From assembly GCF_020524585.1 (NCBI RefSeq), contig NZ_JAIVLK010000005.1, positions 310,001 through 374,000 of the forward strand: 64,000 nucleotides of DNA. The letters are read 5' to 3'. The notes below the pieces were generated by a model. The model was not told the DNA's origin. It searched no databases and saw nothing but the letters and a program-made list of their open reading frames with translations. The position numbers were made by a program, and so were the translations under genes. This stretch comes from Celeribacter naphthalenivorans (lineage in GTDB: Bacteria; Pseudomonadota; Alphaproteobacteria; Rhodobacterales; Rhodobacteraceae). Every line of letters starts with the position of its first letter. Positions within the stretch are counted from its first letter, which is position 1. This document shows, in pieces, positions 17,753 through 26,960 of the stretch.

Positions 17753-18661
17753 TTAGGCGGTCTCGTCCTCGTCGCGCATGTTGCGACGGTGGGCGTTGAT
17801 CTCTTCGGTGATGAAATCCCGGAACACTTCGATCCGTTTCGAATGCCGCAATTCCTCGGGGTAGGCGAGGAACACGGGCACTTCGCCACTTTCCAAATTG
17901 GGCAGCACCCGCACCAGATGCGGCGCGCTTTCCACGAGGTAATCGGGCAGGACGCCAATGCCGAGGTGGTTCAGCACGGCTTGCAACACGCCGAAATAGT
18001 TGTTCACAAAGAGTTTCGAGCGAATGTCATGTTCGTTCAACTCTTCGACCAGACGCGCGCCGGCGGCGACCTGATGCGCATTCGGGTTCTGACAGATCAG
18101 GCGATGGCTCGAGAGGTCGTCGACAGTCGCGGGGGTGCCGTTCTTTTCGAGATATTCCTCAGTGGCAAACAGGCGCATGCGAATGTTCATCAGGCGTTTG
18201 CGGATCAGATCGGCCTGCGACGGCTCTTTCATCCGAATGGCAACGTCGGCCTCGCGCATTGGCAGGTCGAGCACGCGCTCTTCGAGCATCAGGTCGATCT
18301 TGAGATCGGGGTATTTGTCATAAAGCTTGGACAGGCGCGGCGCGAGCCAGAGCGTGCCAAAGCCGGTCGCGGAGGTCACCCGCAACTCGCCGTAAACCTC
18401 TTCCTCGCTGTCGCGAATGCGCGCGGCGGCGGCGTCGAGACGTTTCGCCATCGAACGGGTGGCCTCAAAGAGCAATTCGCCCTGTTCGGTCAGAATCAGC
18501 CCGCGGGCGTGACGGTGAAACAGGGTGGTGGAGAGCGATTCTTCGAGCGCGCGAATTTGGCGCGACACGGCGGACTGGCTCAAATGCAGGGTATCCCCCG
18601 CATGCGTGAGCGATCCTGCGTCCGCAACCGCGTGAAAAATTCTCAGTTTGTCCCAATCCAT
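17753..18661 (-). CDS. LysR family transcriptional regulator
   Basis: A 302-residue LysR regulator starting MDWDKLRIFHAVADAGSLTH, with the recognition part LSQSAVSRQIRALEESL and an effector domain from about 90. AGGTG lies six bases before ATG 18661; slightly earlier GTG/ATG codons are alternatives. The acyltransferase gene starts 240 bases away in the opposite direction and is a candidate target. This type (MDWDKLRxFHxVADAGSLTHAG) is widespread in alphaproteobacteria, but its inducer is unknown to me. Confidence 0.87.
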   Translation of the reverse strand: MDWDKLRIFHAVADAGSLTHAGDTLHLSQSAVSRQIRALEESLSTTLFHRHARGLILTEQGELLFEATRSMAKRLDAAAARIRDSEEEVYGELRVTSATGFGTLWLAPRLSKLYDKYPDLKIDLMLEERVLDLPMREADVAIRMKEPSQADLIRKRLMNIRMRLFATEEYLEKNGTPATVDDLSSHRLICQNPNAHQVAAGARLVEELNEHDIRSKLFVNNYFGVLQAVLNHLGIGVLPDYLVESAPHLVRVLPNLESGEVPVFLAYPEELRHSKRIEVFRDFITEEINAHRRNMRDEDETA

Positions 18662-18901
18662 ACCCATCACCTGCTTCGATTTACCGTCATTTTACACAAT
18701 ATAGGGGCTGACGGCGCGTTTTGGCCGCTTCTTTCGTTTTTTTTGTCCGGATCGCAAGCAAAATGCTTTGCGCCAACACAAATTACCGCAGGAAAGTTGA
18801 GCATTTGCAAATTTTTCGGGCGACGTGCTTTGTGCGGCTCCGGCTTGGCCTTGATGCGGATTTTTCATATCGTTTTCGTGACGATCGGGGAGGATCAAAG
18901 C

Positions 18902-19870
18902 ATGGATGTCAAAGCTCAGGAGGTCGGCCCTTCGCCAGAGCACGCGACGGGCAAGCGCGCGGTTTTCGACGCTGGACGGGCGACGCGCGACATTTCCTAT
19001 GCCAGTTCTGCGGCGACGCGATCAGGCCGTGTTTTGATCCGGGTGATGGAGAACGCCACCGGGCGGTTGGGGGTGATCCGACGCGCAGAGGGCTACGATG
19101 CAGAGGTCGCCGCGGGGCGTGATTTCTGGGCGGTGATGGCGGAACGCTACGGGCTAAGCCTTGAGGTCATTCGGGGCAGTTTGGGCAATATCCCGGCGCA
19201 AGGCCCGCTGATCGTGGTCGCAAATCACCCCTACGGCATTCTCGATGGGCTGATGCTGGGGCATATCCTGTCGCTGGCACGCGGCGATTTTCGCATTCTG
19301 GCGCATCGGGTGTTCAAGAAGGCCGAGGACATCGACCGGGTGATTTTACCGATTTCTTTCGAGGAGACCAAAGAGGCGGTGGCGCTCAATCTGGAGACCC
19401 GCAAGGAGGCGTTGCGCTATCTCAGCGACGGCGGTTGTATCGGCATTTTCCCGGGGGGCACGGTGTCGACCTCGGCGAAGCCTTTGGGGCCGCCGCTGGA
19501 TCCTGGTTGGCGGGCGTTTACCGCGAAAATGGTGGCGAAATCAGGCGCCACGGTGGTGCCGATCTTTTTCGACGGGGCCAATTCGCGACTGTTCCAATTG
19601 GCAAGCCATCTGCACGCGACTTTGCGGATGGGGTTGTTGATCCGGGAGTTCCGCCGCAGCCTCGGCGCGCCGGTGCGGGTGGCGATTGGCGCGCCCATCG
19701 GGCCGGAGCGTCTGGCCGAATTCCGCGGGGATGCGAAAAAGTTGATGGATTTTCTGCGCGCCGAGACCTATTCACTATCGTCAAAGCCTTTGGTGAAGGC
19801 CGGGCTGGGCTTTGAATTCGAAGCGAAACATGGCGCAAAGGTCCGACAGGGCCTGAAGGATCGGTATTGA
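18902..19870 (+). CDS. Lysophospholipid / glycerol acyltransferase family protein
   Basis: A 322-residue PlsC-type acyltransferase. [12 protein letters not shown] is motif I in the NHPxGxxDG variant found in OlsA-like and hemolysin-type members, and [11 protein letters not shown] is the glycerophosphate-binding motif. It would acylate a lysolipid at the membrane, possibly in phosphatidic acid or ornithine lipid synthesis. ATG 18902 follows GGGGAGG; the frame stays open far upstream through antisense of the LysR gene, which I do not regard as coding. murI starts one base after its stop, so they are co-transcribed. Confidence 0.85.
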   Translation: MDVKAQEVGPSPEHATGKRAVFDAGRATRDISYASSAATRSGRVLIRVMENATGRLGVIRRAEGYDAEVAAGRDFWAVMAERYGLSLEVIRGSLGNIPAQGPLIVVANHPYGILDGLMLGHILSLARGDFRILAHRVFKKAEDIDRVILPISFEETKEAVALNLETRKEALRYLSDGGCIGIFPGGTVSTSAKPLGPPLDPGWRAFTAKMVAKSGATVVPIFFDGANSRLFQLASHLHATLRMGLLIREFRRSLGAPVRVAIGAPIGPERLAEFRGDAKKLMDFLRAETYSLSSKPLVKAGLGFEFEAKHGAKVRQGLKDRY

Positions 19871-19871
19871 G

Positions 19872-20684
19872 ATGGCAGTCGGTATTTTTGACAGTGGTTT
19901 GGGCGGGTTGACGGTCTATGACGCGGTGTCGAAACGTCTGCCGGACGTGCCGCTCGTCTATTTCGGTGACAATGCGCATGCGCCTTATGGGGTGCGCACA
20001 GCGGATGACATTTACAATCTGACGACGGCTGCCGTGGAGCGGCTTTGGGAGGCAGGCTGTGATCTCGTGATCCTCGCGTGTAATACCGCCTCTGCGGCGG
20101 CTTTGCGGAGGATGCAGGAAAGCTGGATCCCGCGCGATAAACGTGTGCTGGGGGTTTTCGTGCCGCTGATCGAGGCGCTGACCGAACGGCAGTGGGGTGA
20201 CAATTCGCCGCCGCGTGAGGTCGATGTGAAACATGTGGCGCTGTTTGCGACTCCTGCCACGGTTGCCTCGCGGGCGTTTCAGCGCGAATTGGCGTTTCGC
20301 GCCATCGGCGTGGATGTCGAGGCGCAAGCTTGTGGCGGTGTGGTTGACGCGATCGAAGACGGCGACATGATCCTCGCCGATGCGCTGGTGCGCTCGCACG
20401 TTGACGCGCTCAAACGCAAGATGCCGACGCCCGACGCGGCCATTCTGGGCTGTACCCATTATCCGATGATGGAGGAGGCGTTTCAGGATGCTTTGGGCAC
20501 GGATGTGAAGGTGTTCAGTCAGGCAAATCTGGTGGCCTCGTCACTGGATGATTACCTGAAACGTCACCCGCAGATGATCGGGTCGGGCACCGAGTCGATG
20601 TTCCTGACCACGGGCGATCCGGCGAAAGTGTCCCGAGGAGCCACGCAATTCCTGCGACGAAAAGTCGAGTTCATCAAAGCGTGA
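19872..20684 (+). CDS. murI: Glutamate racemase
   Basis: A 270-residue enzyme that makes D-glutamate for peptidoglycan. The two catalytic cysteines are visible: Cys70 in [10 protein letters not shown] and Cys194 in GCTHYPMM; the N-terminal [12 protein letters not shown] is the family start. The gene begins one base after the acyltransferase stop, without a separate promoter. The pairing of an envelope lipid enzyme with a murein precursor enzyme is suggestive of shared growth control, but that is inference. Confidence 0.95.
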   Translation: MAVGIFDSGLGGLTVYDAVSKRLPDVPLVYFGDNAHAPYGVRTADDIYNLTTAAVERLWEAGCDLVILACNTASAAALRRMQESWIPRDKRVLGVFVPLIEALTERQWGDNSPPREVDVKHVALFATPATVASRAFQRELAFRAIGVDVEAQACGGVVDAIEDGDMILADALVRSHVDALKRKMPTPDAAILGCTHYPMMEEAFQDALGTDVKVFSQANLVASSLDDYLKRHPQMIGSGTESMFLTTGDPAKVSRGATQFLRRKVEFIKA

Positions 20685-20805
20685 TGGGCAGTTTGCCCTG
20701 CGGTGACCCGTCGCAATTGCGATAAAATCAGAATTCTTCTAAATTAAGCGCTCAGGCTTGCGCCCGATCAAAGGCAGTGCCGAGCTCATATGAGAGACGA
20801 CCGAC

Positions 20806-21834
20806 ATGACCTATAAAATCGCCATTCTGGGTGCCTCCGGCTATACGGGCGCCGAACTTGTCCGCTTGATCGCGACCCATCCGATGATGGAGATCGTGGC
20901 GCTTTCGGGTGACCGCAAGGCAGGCATGGACATGAGCGAGGTCTATCCGCATCTGCGTCACATGGACCTGCCTGCGCTCTGCAAGATCGAAGACATTGAT
21001 TTCGCGACGGTCGATCTGGCGTTCTGCGCGCTGCCGCATGCGACCTCGCAAGCGGTGATTAAGGATTTGCCGCCGACGACCAAAGTGGTGGACCTCTCCG
21101 CCGACTTCCGTCTGCGCGATCCTGCCGAGTACGAAAAATGGTACGGCAAGCCGCATTCGGCGGTCGAATTGCAGGGCGAGGCGGTCTATGGCCTGACCGA
21201 ATTCTACCGCGAAGACATCAAAGCCGCGCGTCTGGTCGCGGGCACCGGCTGTAACGCCGCGACGGGGCAGTTCGTTTTGCGGCCTCTGATTGCCGCCGGT
21301 GTGATTGATCTCGACCAGATCATTCTGGATCTGAAGGTGGCCGTCTCCGGCGCCGGTCGGTCTTTGAAAGAACATCTTTTGTACGGCGAGTTGGAAGACA
21401 ACGCTTTCGGTTACTCTGTCGGCGGCAAGCACCGGCATTTGGGCGAATTCGATCAGGAATTCTCTAAAGTGGCCGGACGCGATGTCCGCATCCAGTTCAC
21501 GCCGCACCTCGTGCCCGCCACCCGCGGCATCCTCGCCACGGCTTACGTGCAGGGCGAGGCCGCAGCCGTGCATTACGCGCTGGCCGATGCCTATATGAAC
21601 GAGCCCTTCATCCAAGTGCTGCCCTATGGCCAAGTGCCCGCGATGAAACAGGTGCGCGGTTCGAATTTCTGTCACATCGGCGTGGTGGAAGACCGCATTC
21701 CGGGGCGCACCATAGTGATCGCCGCGCTTGATAACCTGACCAAAGGCTCGTCCGGTCAGGCGATCCAGAACGCCAACCTGATGCTGGGCCTTGATGAGAC
21801 CATGGGCCTCATGAACGTGCCCATGTATCCGTAA
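20806..21834 (+). CDS. argC: N-acetyl-gamma-glutamyl-phosphate reductase
   Basis: A 342-residue type 1 ArgC, the NADPH-dependent third step of arginine synthesis. The N-terminal [16 protein letters not shown] binds NADPH. The catalytic cysteine is Cys149 in [11 protein letters not shown], where most bacteria have GCYPT; the N-A-A-T variant is, as I recall, usual in this group. [16 protein letters not shown] is the conserved C-terminus. ccmE starts 32 bases downstream on the same strand after GAGGAGA. Confidence 0.94.
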   Translation: MTYKIAILGASGYTGAELVRLIATHPMMEIVALSGDRKAGMDMSEVYPHLRHMDLPALCKIEDIDFATVDLAFCALPHATSQAVIKDLPPTTKVVDLSADFRLRDPAEYEKWYGKPHSAVELQGEAVYGLTEFYREDIKAARLVAGTGCNAATGQFVLRPLIAAGVIDLDQIILDLKVAVSGAGRSLKEHLLYGELEDNAFGYSVGGKHRHLGEFDQEFSKVAGRDVRIQFTPHLVPATRGILATAYVQGEAAAVHYALADAYMNEPFIQVLPYGQVPAMKQVRGSNFCHIGVVEDRIPGRTIVIAALDNLTKGSSGQAIQNANLMLGLDETMGLMNVPMYP

Positions 21835-21866
21835 GCTGCAATTCAGGGACCTGAGGAGGAGACCCC

Positions 21867-22325
21867 ATGGCCGGTTTGAAGAACCTTAAAAAGAAACGCC
21901 GCATTCAGGTGTTCGCCATCGCCACTGTGGCGTTGTTGGTCTCCGTTTCTCTGATCGGCTACGCGTTCCGCGACGGGATCAACCTCTACCGCGACCCGTC
22001 AGAGGTTTTAGCCGAGCCGCCAAGCGAGCGAGAGTTTTTTCAGCTCGGCGGGTTGGTTGCTGAAGATTCCATAGGGCCCGTGAATGGGGTGCAATTTTCG
22101 TTTGTTATCACTGATACTGTTGCTTCCATTCCAGTGAACTATGTTGGCAAAGACCCTGCACCTGATCTTTTCTCTGAAGGACAGGGGACAATCGCCAAAG
22201 GTAGATATCGGGATGGCGTATTCTACGCAGAGACGATTTTGGCAAAGCACGATGAAACTTATATGCCGAAAGAAGTAATAGATACTTTGAAGGAGAGAGG
22301 CGTTTATGAGGAGTCTGAGAGCTAA
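21867..22325 (+). CDS. ccmE: Cytochrome c-type biogenesis haem chaperone CcmE
   Basis: A 152-residue inner-membrane haem chaperone of cytochrome c maturation system I. One membrane anchor (about 13-32) is followed by a periplasmic beta-barrel. The covalent haem ligand His128 and Tyr132 are present in AKHDETYMP. It receives haem from CcmC and passes it to the CcmF/CcmH lyase. Base composition changes within the gene: line 21901-21960 has 34 G+C of 60, lines 22081-22140 and 22261-22320 only 24 of 60. The ccmF gene lies 2.2 kb downstream, beyond a GTA lysis cassette. Confidence 0.92.
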   Translation: MAGLKNLKKKRRIQVFAIATVALLVSVSLIGYAFRDGINLYRDPSEVLAEPPSEREFFQLGGLVAEDSIGPVNGVQFSFVITDTVASIPVNYVGKDPAPDLFSEGQGTIAKGRYRDGVFYAETILAKHDETYMPKEVIDTLKERGVYEESES

Positions 22326-22352
22326 CGCCTTCTGAATAAATCGTAAATCCAG

Positions 22353-22378
22353 ACGCGCGCGGTGATTTCCACGCGCGT
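22353..22378 (+). terminator. Hairpin after ccmE
   Basis: ACGCGCG / CGCGCGT is a 7-bp stem with a 12-base loop, followed after five bases by TTTTT. It probably separates ccmE from the lysis cassette. Confidence 0.45.
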
Positions 22379-22428
22379 TAACCTTTTTGCGTCAGCTTCA
22401 ATCCATCAATTTGGTGGGATTGAGGCAC

Positions 22429-23040
22429 ATGAAAACAGTACAGCAAATCGCGATGGAGATCGTCGCCCGCGAGGGCGGCTACGTCAACGACCCGGACGAT
22501 CCGGGCGGGGCCACGAACTACGGGGTCACGCTCGGGACGTTGCAGCGTCTGGGGATTGATCTGGACGGCAATGGCCGGGTGAATGAGGTCGATGTGAAAC
22601 GGCTGACCCGGGCCAAAGCGCGCGACATCTTTGTCGAACATTACTTTCACAGACCCCGGATCGACGAGTTGCCGCCGGTGCTGCAGGCGAGCGTTTTCGA
22701 CATGTATGTCAACGCGGGCGCCAATGCGGTGCGGATTTTGCAGCGGCTTTTGAACGAGATGGGGCAACGCATCGCCATTGACGGTGGCATCGGGCCGCAG
22801 ACGATCGAAGCGTCCTTTATCGCGCAATCTCTGGCCCCGGCCTATCTGGCGGACGCTTACGGCATTGCGCGGCGCAATTACTACTACGCCTTGGCGGATC
22901 GTCGTCCGAGTTCGCGCAAATATGCCCGGCGGCGGGATGGCGGCAAGGGCGGCTGGATCACCCGCGCCGAAGAGTTCATTTCCCCGCGCTATCACCTGAC
23001 GGAGGCCGAGCATGCCGCCCGGGTGGCGACATGGGGTTGA
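22429..23040 (+). CDS. GTA-type endolysin, GH108 N-acetylmuramidase with PG-binding domain
   Basis: A 203-residue protein without a signal peptide. The N-terminal glycosyl hydrolase 108 domain has the catalytic Glu15 in REGGYVNDPDDPGGATNYG; the C-terminal part (about 90-200) fits the PG_binding_3 domain (INAGANA-like segment, GGIGPQTIEA, RNYYYALA). It cleaves murein glycan strands and needs the downstream holin to reach them. In Rhodobacter capsulatus such an endolysin/holin pair releases gene transfer agent particles. ATG 22429 follows GAGG. It overlaps the holin gene by ten bases. Confidence 0.88.
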   Translation: MKTVQQIAMEIVAREGGYVNDPDDPGGATNYGVTLGTLQRLGIDLDGNGRVNEVDVKRLTRAKARDIFVEHYFHRPRIDELPPVLQASVFDMYVNAGANAVRILQRLLNEMGQRIAIDGGIGPQTIEASFIAQSLAPAYLADAYGIARRNYYYALADRRPSSRKYARRRDGGKGGWITRAEEFISPRYHLTEAEHAARVATWG

Positions 23041-23627
23041 TTGGAAAACTGTTCGAACTGCTCTTTGGCGACGGGCGCAATATGATCCGCGACACGGCGG
23101 AGGTGTTTTTCGAGAACTCGGAAAACTCTGCCGACCGGGAAGCGAAGACACGCGCGGCGGCTTTGCAGCAATTCGCCTCCGAATTCGCCATGGAGCGCAA
23201 AGGCTATTTCGACCGCTTCATGGATGCGCTCAATCGCGTACCGCGCCCGCTGATGGCTTTTGGCACCATCGGGCTTTGCATTTCGGCCATGGTCGATCCG
23301 ATCTGGTTCGCGTCGCGGATGCAGGGCATCGCGCTTGTCCCGGAGCCTCTGTGGTGGCTGTTGGGCACCATCGTGTCGTTCTATTTCGGCGCGCGCTATC
23401 AGGTGAAGTCGCAGGAATTTCAACGCTCTGTCGCCGCGACTGTGGCGCAGGCGCCGAAGGTCACGGCGAATATCGCAGCGCTCAAGGCGCTGGAGGCCGG
23501 GGCAAATGGCGCCGGTGTGTCGGGGGCAACACCCTGGGATGCGGCGCCGGTGGAGCCCATTGAGGTGCCGGGGGCAGAGGCGCCCAATCCTGCGCTTTTG
23601 GCGTGGAGGGAGGGCCGTGATGAGTGA
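23031..23627 (+). CDS. GTA holin, 3TM family
   Basis: A 198-residue protein matching the family known as holin of 3TMs for gene-transfer release. The N-terminal half is amphipathic (IGKLFELLFGDGRN, ADREAKTRAAALQQFASEF); hydrophobic segments lie at about 73-93 (PLMAFGTIGLCISAMVDPI) and 104-120 (EPLWWLLGTIVSFYFGARY). The C-terminal tail is alanine- and proline-rich. It forms pores that let the endolysin reach the wall. It overlaps both neighbours (10 and 8 bases), so the cassette is translated as a unit. Confidence 0.88.
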   Translation: MGLIGKLFELLFGDGRNMIRDTAEVFFENSENSADREAKTRAAALQQFASEFAMERKGYFDRFMDALNRVPRPLMAFGTIGLCISAMVDPIWFASRMQGIALVPEPLWWLLGTIVSFYFGARYQVKSQEFQRSVAATVAQAPKVTANIAALKALEAGANGAGVSGATPWDAAPVEPIEVPGAEAPNPALLAWREGRDE

Positions 23628-23805
23628 TGTTCTGGTGCGCGCGCTCTCTGAGCATGGGCCTTGGGTCCTGATGGTGTTCTTCCTGCTTTACCGGGATGTG
23701 CAAAAGGATCTGGCGACCCGCGCGGTGCTCGACAAGAACACGCAGATCCTTGTGGAGATGACCACGATGATCCGCGAGCGGCTGCCGCGAGGGACATGGG
23801 GATGA
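23620..23805 (+). CDS. Small membrane protein of the GTA lysis cassette (BhlA-like)
   Basis: A 61-residue protein beginning MSDVLVRALSEHGPWVLMVF. One membrane helix at about 13-24 is followed by a charged helix (RDVQKDLATRAVLDKNTQIL). Size and order (short N-terminus, helix, YRDVQK, long charged helix) resemble BhlA/UviB-type phage holin-like proteins. It overlaps the holin stop by eight bases and the next gene by four. A role as accessory holin or spanin-like part is inferred from position. Confidence 0.6.
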   Translation: MSDVLVRALSEHGPWVLMVFFLLYRDVQKDLATRAVLDKNTQILVEMTTMIRERLPRGTWG

Positions 23806-23948
23806 CGGAAATGACGTGTCTCATGCGGCGGCTTTGGCAGAAATTGCGGGAGCTTTGGCTCGGCGAGGCGCTGAGCAAGGCTTTGAAACGGAACCGGGAG
23901 GCGGCGGCCGCTTTGGACGCTGTCGTCAAGGAGATGTTGGAACAATGA
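23802..23948 (+). CDS. Small basic protein of the GTA lysis cassette
   Basis: A 48-residue protein, MTEMTCLMRRLWQKLRELWL at the start, with an amphipathic helix rich in arginine, lysine and tryptophan followed by an acidic end (DAVVKEMLEQ). The ATG overlaps the previous stop in the ATGA pattern; an ATG two codons earlier is an alternative. It overlaps the following gene the same way. I know no family for it; the amphipathic helix could lie on the membrane surface. Confidence 0.5.
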   Translation: MTEMTCLMRRLWQKLRELWLGEALSKALKRNREAAAALDAVVKEMLEQ

Positions 23949-24367
23949 AACAGGTGATGACACTTTACGGCCTTGTCTTGGCGGCGGCCGGGATGGCGGT
24001 GGCGGCCCTCGGGTTGGAGCAGGCGCTGTTGCTGGCCTATGGGGCGATTGCGCTCATGGCCTTGATGATCTCGGCCACATTTCTCTGGCTGTGGCAGGTG
24101 CGGGCGACGCCTTTGGCGCTGGGCATGTCTTTGTCCTGGGCGGGATCGGGTCTGACGATTGGCTGGTGGTGGGCCATGCAGATCGCGCAGAGCCCCTTTT
24201 GGGGCATGGAGGCGGCGATGCTTTTCGTGTTTCTGTCCTTGTTGATTGCGGGAGCGGTGCTTCACTTTTCGGTGATACAGGGCAGTTTCGGCCTCTCGGG
24301 GCTGAGTTTCCTCTGGCCGGTTCTGGGCGCGTTGCTTGTCTCTTTTGGGGTCCTGTTGCTGCTGTAA
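23945..24367 (+). CDS. Four-helix membrane protein at the end of the GTA lysis cassette
   Basis: A 140-residue, almost wholly hydrophobic protein with four membrane helices (about 5-27, 29-50, 60-85, 88-140 containing the last two segments). It contains WAGSGLTIGWWWAMQIAQSP. The ATG overlaps the preceding stop (ATGA), so it belongs to the cassette. I do not recognise a family. It could help anchor or regulate the holin, but only position supports this. Confidence 0.6.
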   Translation: MKQVMTLYGLVLAAAGMAVAALGLEQALLLAYGAIALMALMISATFLWLWQVRATPLALGMSLSWAGSGLTIGWWWAMQIAQSPFWGMEAAMLFVFLSLLIAGAVLHFSVIQGSFGLSGLSFLWPVLGALLVSFGVLLLL

Positions 24368-24398
24368 GGCACGCGGGGTGGTGGGAAGAGACGGGGAA

Positions 24399-24415
24399 GG
24401 GGGCCGCACTGGCCC
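24399..24415 (+). terminator. Terminator of the GTA lysis cassette
   Basis: GGGGCC / GGCCCC is a 6-bp stem with a 5-base loop followed by TTTCCTTT. It lies between the cassette and ccmF. Confidence 0.55.
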
Positions 24416-24542
24416 CTTTCCTTTATGTGCTGCCTTCTGCACCGACCCTACGACCTTCGTTCATTTCCTTGCGACATCGGCGCGCAGCCCATTGGCGCAG
24501 CCTTTCCAACCGGGTAGAACTAAGCCCAACAGGGAGGCGCCT

Positions 24543-26513
24543 ATGCTTGTAGAACTCGGACATTTCGCTCTGGTCATGGCCTTTATCGTGGCCATCGCCC
24601 AAACCGTTTTGCCGCTTTGGGGCGCACAGACCCGCAACCGGGCGTTGATGGCCGTGGGGGAACCTGCGGCGATGATCCAGCTTGTGCTGATCGCCTTTTC
24701 CTTTGGCGCGCTGACCTATGCCTTCGTGACCTCGGATTTCTCGCTGAAGGTCGTGGTCGAGAACTCTCACACCCTCAAACCGATGCTCTACAAGGTCTCC
24801 GGCGTTTGGGGCAACCACGAGGGGTCGATGCTGTTGTGGGTGTTGATCCTGGCGCTTTTCGGGGGTGCTGCGGCACTTTTCGGCCAGAACATTCCCGCCA
24901 CGCTCCGGGCCCGTGTGATCGGCATTCAGGGCTCCATCGGGGTGGCGTTTCTGGCATTTATCCTCTTCACCTCGAACCCGTTTCTGCGTCTTGAATGGCC
25001 GCCGATGGATGGGCAGGATCTCAATCCTCTGCTGCAAGACCCCGGTCTCGCCTTCCACCCGCCGTTTCTCTACCTCGGCTACGTCGGCCTCTCGATGACT
25101 TTCTCCTTCGCTGTCGCTGCCCTGCTTGAGGGCCGTGTGGACGCGGCTTGGGGACGCTGGGTGCGGCCCTGGACCTTGGCGGCATGGGTGTTTTTGACCA
25201 TCGGTATCGGTCTTGGCTCTTGGTGGGCCTATTACGAGCTGGGCTGGGGCGGCTTCTGGTTCTGGGATCCGGTGGAAAACGCCTCCTTCATGCCTTGGCT
25301 CTTTGCTGCCGCGCTTTTGCACTCCGCCATTGTGGTCGAGAAACGAGAGACGCTCAAAAGCTGGACCATACTCTTGGCAATCATGGCCTTCGGCTTCTCG
25401 CTGATCGGCACCTTCCTCGTGCGCTCGGGCGTGATCACCTCCGTCCACGCCTTCGCCAACGACCCGGAGCGCGGCGTGTTCATCCTCTTGATCCTCGCCA
25501 TCTTCATGGGCGGCGCTTTGACGCTCTTTTCCTTCCGCGCCAGCGTGATGCAGGCCAAGGGCGTCTTCTCCGTCGTCTCGCGTGAAAGCGCCTTGGTGAT
25601 CAACAACATCCTTCTGGCTGTGTCGTCGCTTGTGGTCTTCATCGGCACCATCTGGCCGCTCGTGGCCGAAGCCTTTTGGGAGCGGAAACTCTCCGTCGGC
25701 CCGCCGTTCTTCGACGCCGCCTTCACGCCCTTCTTCGTGGTGCTGGCGGTGCTCTTGCCGATTGGTACGATCCTGCCGTGGAAGCGCGCGAAACTGGGGG
25801 CGACTGTCAAAAAACTCATCCCCTCGATTATCCTCGCCGTTGCGGTCATGGGCCTCGTTTGGTCGATCCAGACCGAGAAATCTCTCCTTGGTCCCATTGG
25901 TCTTGCCCTTGGCACATGGCTTGTCGCGGGCGCTATTCAGGACATTCTCCTGCGCACCGGCAAGACCATGAACCTTGGCCGTCTTACACGTCTGCCGCGC
26001 GCTGATTGGGGGCGTCTTTTGGCCCATGGCGGGCTTGGCGTCACCATGGCAGGCATCGCGGGTCTGACCGCCTGGACCGTCGAAGACATCCGCGTCGTGC
26101 AGGTCGGCGAGACCTTTGAGGTGGCGGGCTACACCATCGCGCTCGAGAGTGTCGACCGCGCCCAAGGCCCGAACTACATCACCACCATGGCGACCATGGG
26201 CGTCTTCGAAGGCGACAAGAAAGTCGCCACGCTCCACCCCGAAAAACGCTCCTACCCGGTGGCGCAAATGCCGACCACTGAGGCCGGGATCGACAATGGT
26301 TTCCTGCGCGACGTCTACCTTGTGATCGGGGATGTGCAATCCAACGGCGGCTGGGCGGTGCGCACCTATATCAAACCTCTGGCGAACTGGATTTGGGGCG
26401 GCACGATCATCATGGCCATCGGCGGTTTCCTGTCGCTCACCGACCGTCGCTACCGCGTCGCCGTAGGTGCGCGCAAAGCCGAAACCGCGCCCAAGGGAGT
26501 GCCCGCAGAATGA
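24543..26513 (+). CDS. ccmF: Cytochrome c haem lyase subunit CcmF
   Basis: A 656-residue polytopic inner-membrane protein, part of the holocytochrome c synthase that attaches haem to apocytochrome CxxCH motifs. The tryptophan-rich WWD segment is visible as ELGWGGFWFWDPVENASFMP, with conserved histidines before it (FHPPFLYLGYVG) and after it (ITSVHAF). ATG 24543 follows CAGGGAGG. ccmH overlaps its stop by four bases. The GTA cassette lies immediately upstream, separating it from ccmE. Confidence 0.95.
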   Translation: MLVELGHFALVMAFIVAIAQTVLPLWGAQTRNRALMAVGEPAAMIQLVLIAFSFGALTYAFVTSDFSLKVVVENSHTLKPMLYKVSGVWGNHEGSMLLWVLILALFGGAAALFGQNIPATLRARVIGIQGSIGVAFLAFILFTSNPFLRLEWPPMDGQDLNPLLQDPGLAFHPPFLYLGYVGLSMTFSFAVAALLEGRVDAAWGRWVRPWTLAAWVFLTIGIGLGSWWAYYELGWGGFWFWDPVENASFMPWLFAAALLHSAIVVEKRETLKSWTILLAIMAFGFSLIGTFLVRSGVITSVHAFANDPERGVFILLILAIFMGGALTLFSFRASVMQAKGVFSVVSRESALVINNILLAVSSLVVFIGTIWPLVAEAFWERKLSVGPPFFDAAFTPFFVVLAVLLPIGTILPWKRAKLGATVKKLIPSIILAVAVMGLVWSIQTEKSLLGPIGLALGTWLVAGAIQDILLRTGKTMNLGRLTRLPRADWGRLLAHGGLGVTMAGIAGLTAWTVEDIRVVQVGETFEVAGYTIALESVDRAQGPNYITTMATMGVFEGDKKVATLHPEKRSYPVAQMPTTEAGIDNGFLRDVYLVIGDVQSNGGWAVRTYIKPLANWIWGGTIIMAIGGFLSLTDRRYRVAVGARKAETAPKGVPAE

Positions 26514-26959
26514 AATACCTGCTCCTCGTCCTCGCCCTTCTGACCGCCACGCCAACGCTTGCGGTGCAACCCGACGAAGTCCTCCAGGACCCTGCCATGG
26601 AGTCCCGCGCGCGTGACATTTCCCAGGGCCTGCGCTGCCTCGTCTGCCGCAATGAAAACATCGACGAATCCAACGCCGAATTGGCCAAAGACCTGCGCCT
26701 TCTGGTGCGCGAACGCCTTGTGGCGGGGGACACGAACGACGAGGTGGTGGACTATGTGGTGGATCGTTACGGCGAATTCGTCCTGCTGAAACCGACCCTC
26801 ACCGGTGCAAACAAACTCCTGTGGATCGCCGGGCCGGTCATGCTGATCCTCGCGCTGATCATCGGCCTCACCTTCATCCGTCGTCGCGGCAAAGAACCCG
26901 AGGTCGCCGATCTGACCGAGGATGAAGAGGCCCGCCTCGCGCGGCTGATGAACGATTAG
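26510..26959 (+). CDS. ccmH: Cytochrome c maturation protein CcmH (CycL)
   Basis: A 149-residue protein with a signal peptide (MKYLLLVLALLTATPTLA) and one C-terminal membrane anchor (about 105-124). The redox motif is LRCLVCRNENI, the LRCxxC signature for reducing apocytochrome c thiols before haem attachment. It acts in the periplasm with CcmF. ATGA overlap with ccmF shows translational coupling. CcmI/CycH is not fused or adjacent. Confidence 0.95.
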   Translation: MKYLLLVLALLTATPTLAVQPDEVLQDPAMESRARDISQGLRCLVCRNENIDESNAELAKDLRLLVRERLVAGDTNDEVVDYVVDRYGEFVLLKPTLTGANKLLWIAGPVMLILALIIGLTFIRRRGKEPEVADLTEDEEARLARLMND

Positions 26960-26960
26960 C

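Noticed and set aside
17789-18901. N-terminal extension of the acyltransferase frame through the LysR gene
   Set aside because: The extension reads antisense to the LysR gene; a good Shine-Dalgarno sequence and the family start point to ATG 18902.
22326-24542. Intact prophage
   Set aside because: Only lysis genes are present; there are no capsid, portal, terminase, integrase or repressor genes, and the holin is of the GTA-specific type.
24423-26555. Long minus-strand frame opposite ccmF (710 codons)
   Set aside because: Composition is that of an antisense shadow (His, Asp, Gly, Arg-rich); ccmF on the plus strand is unambiguous.
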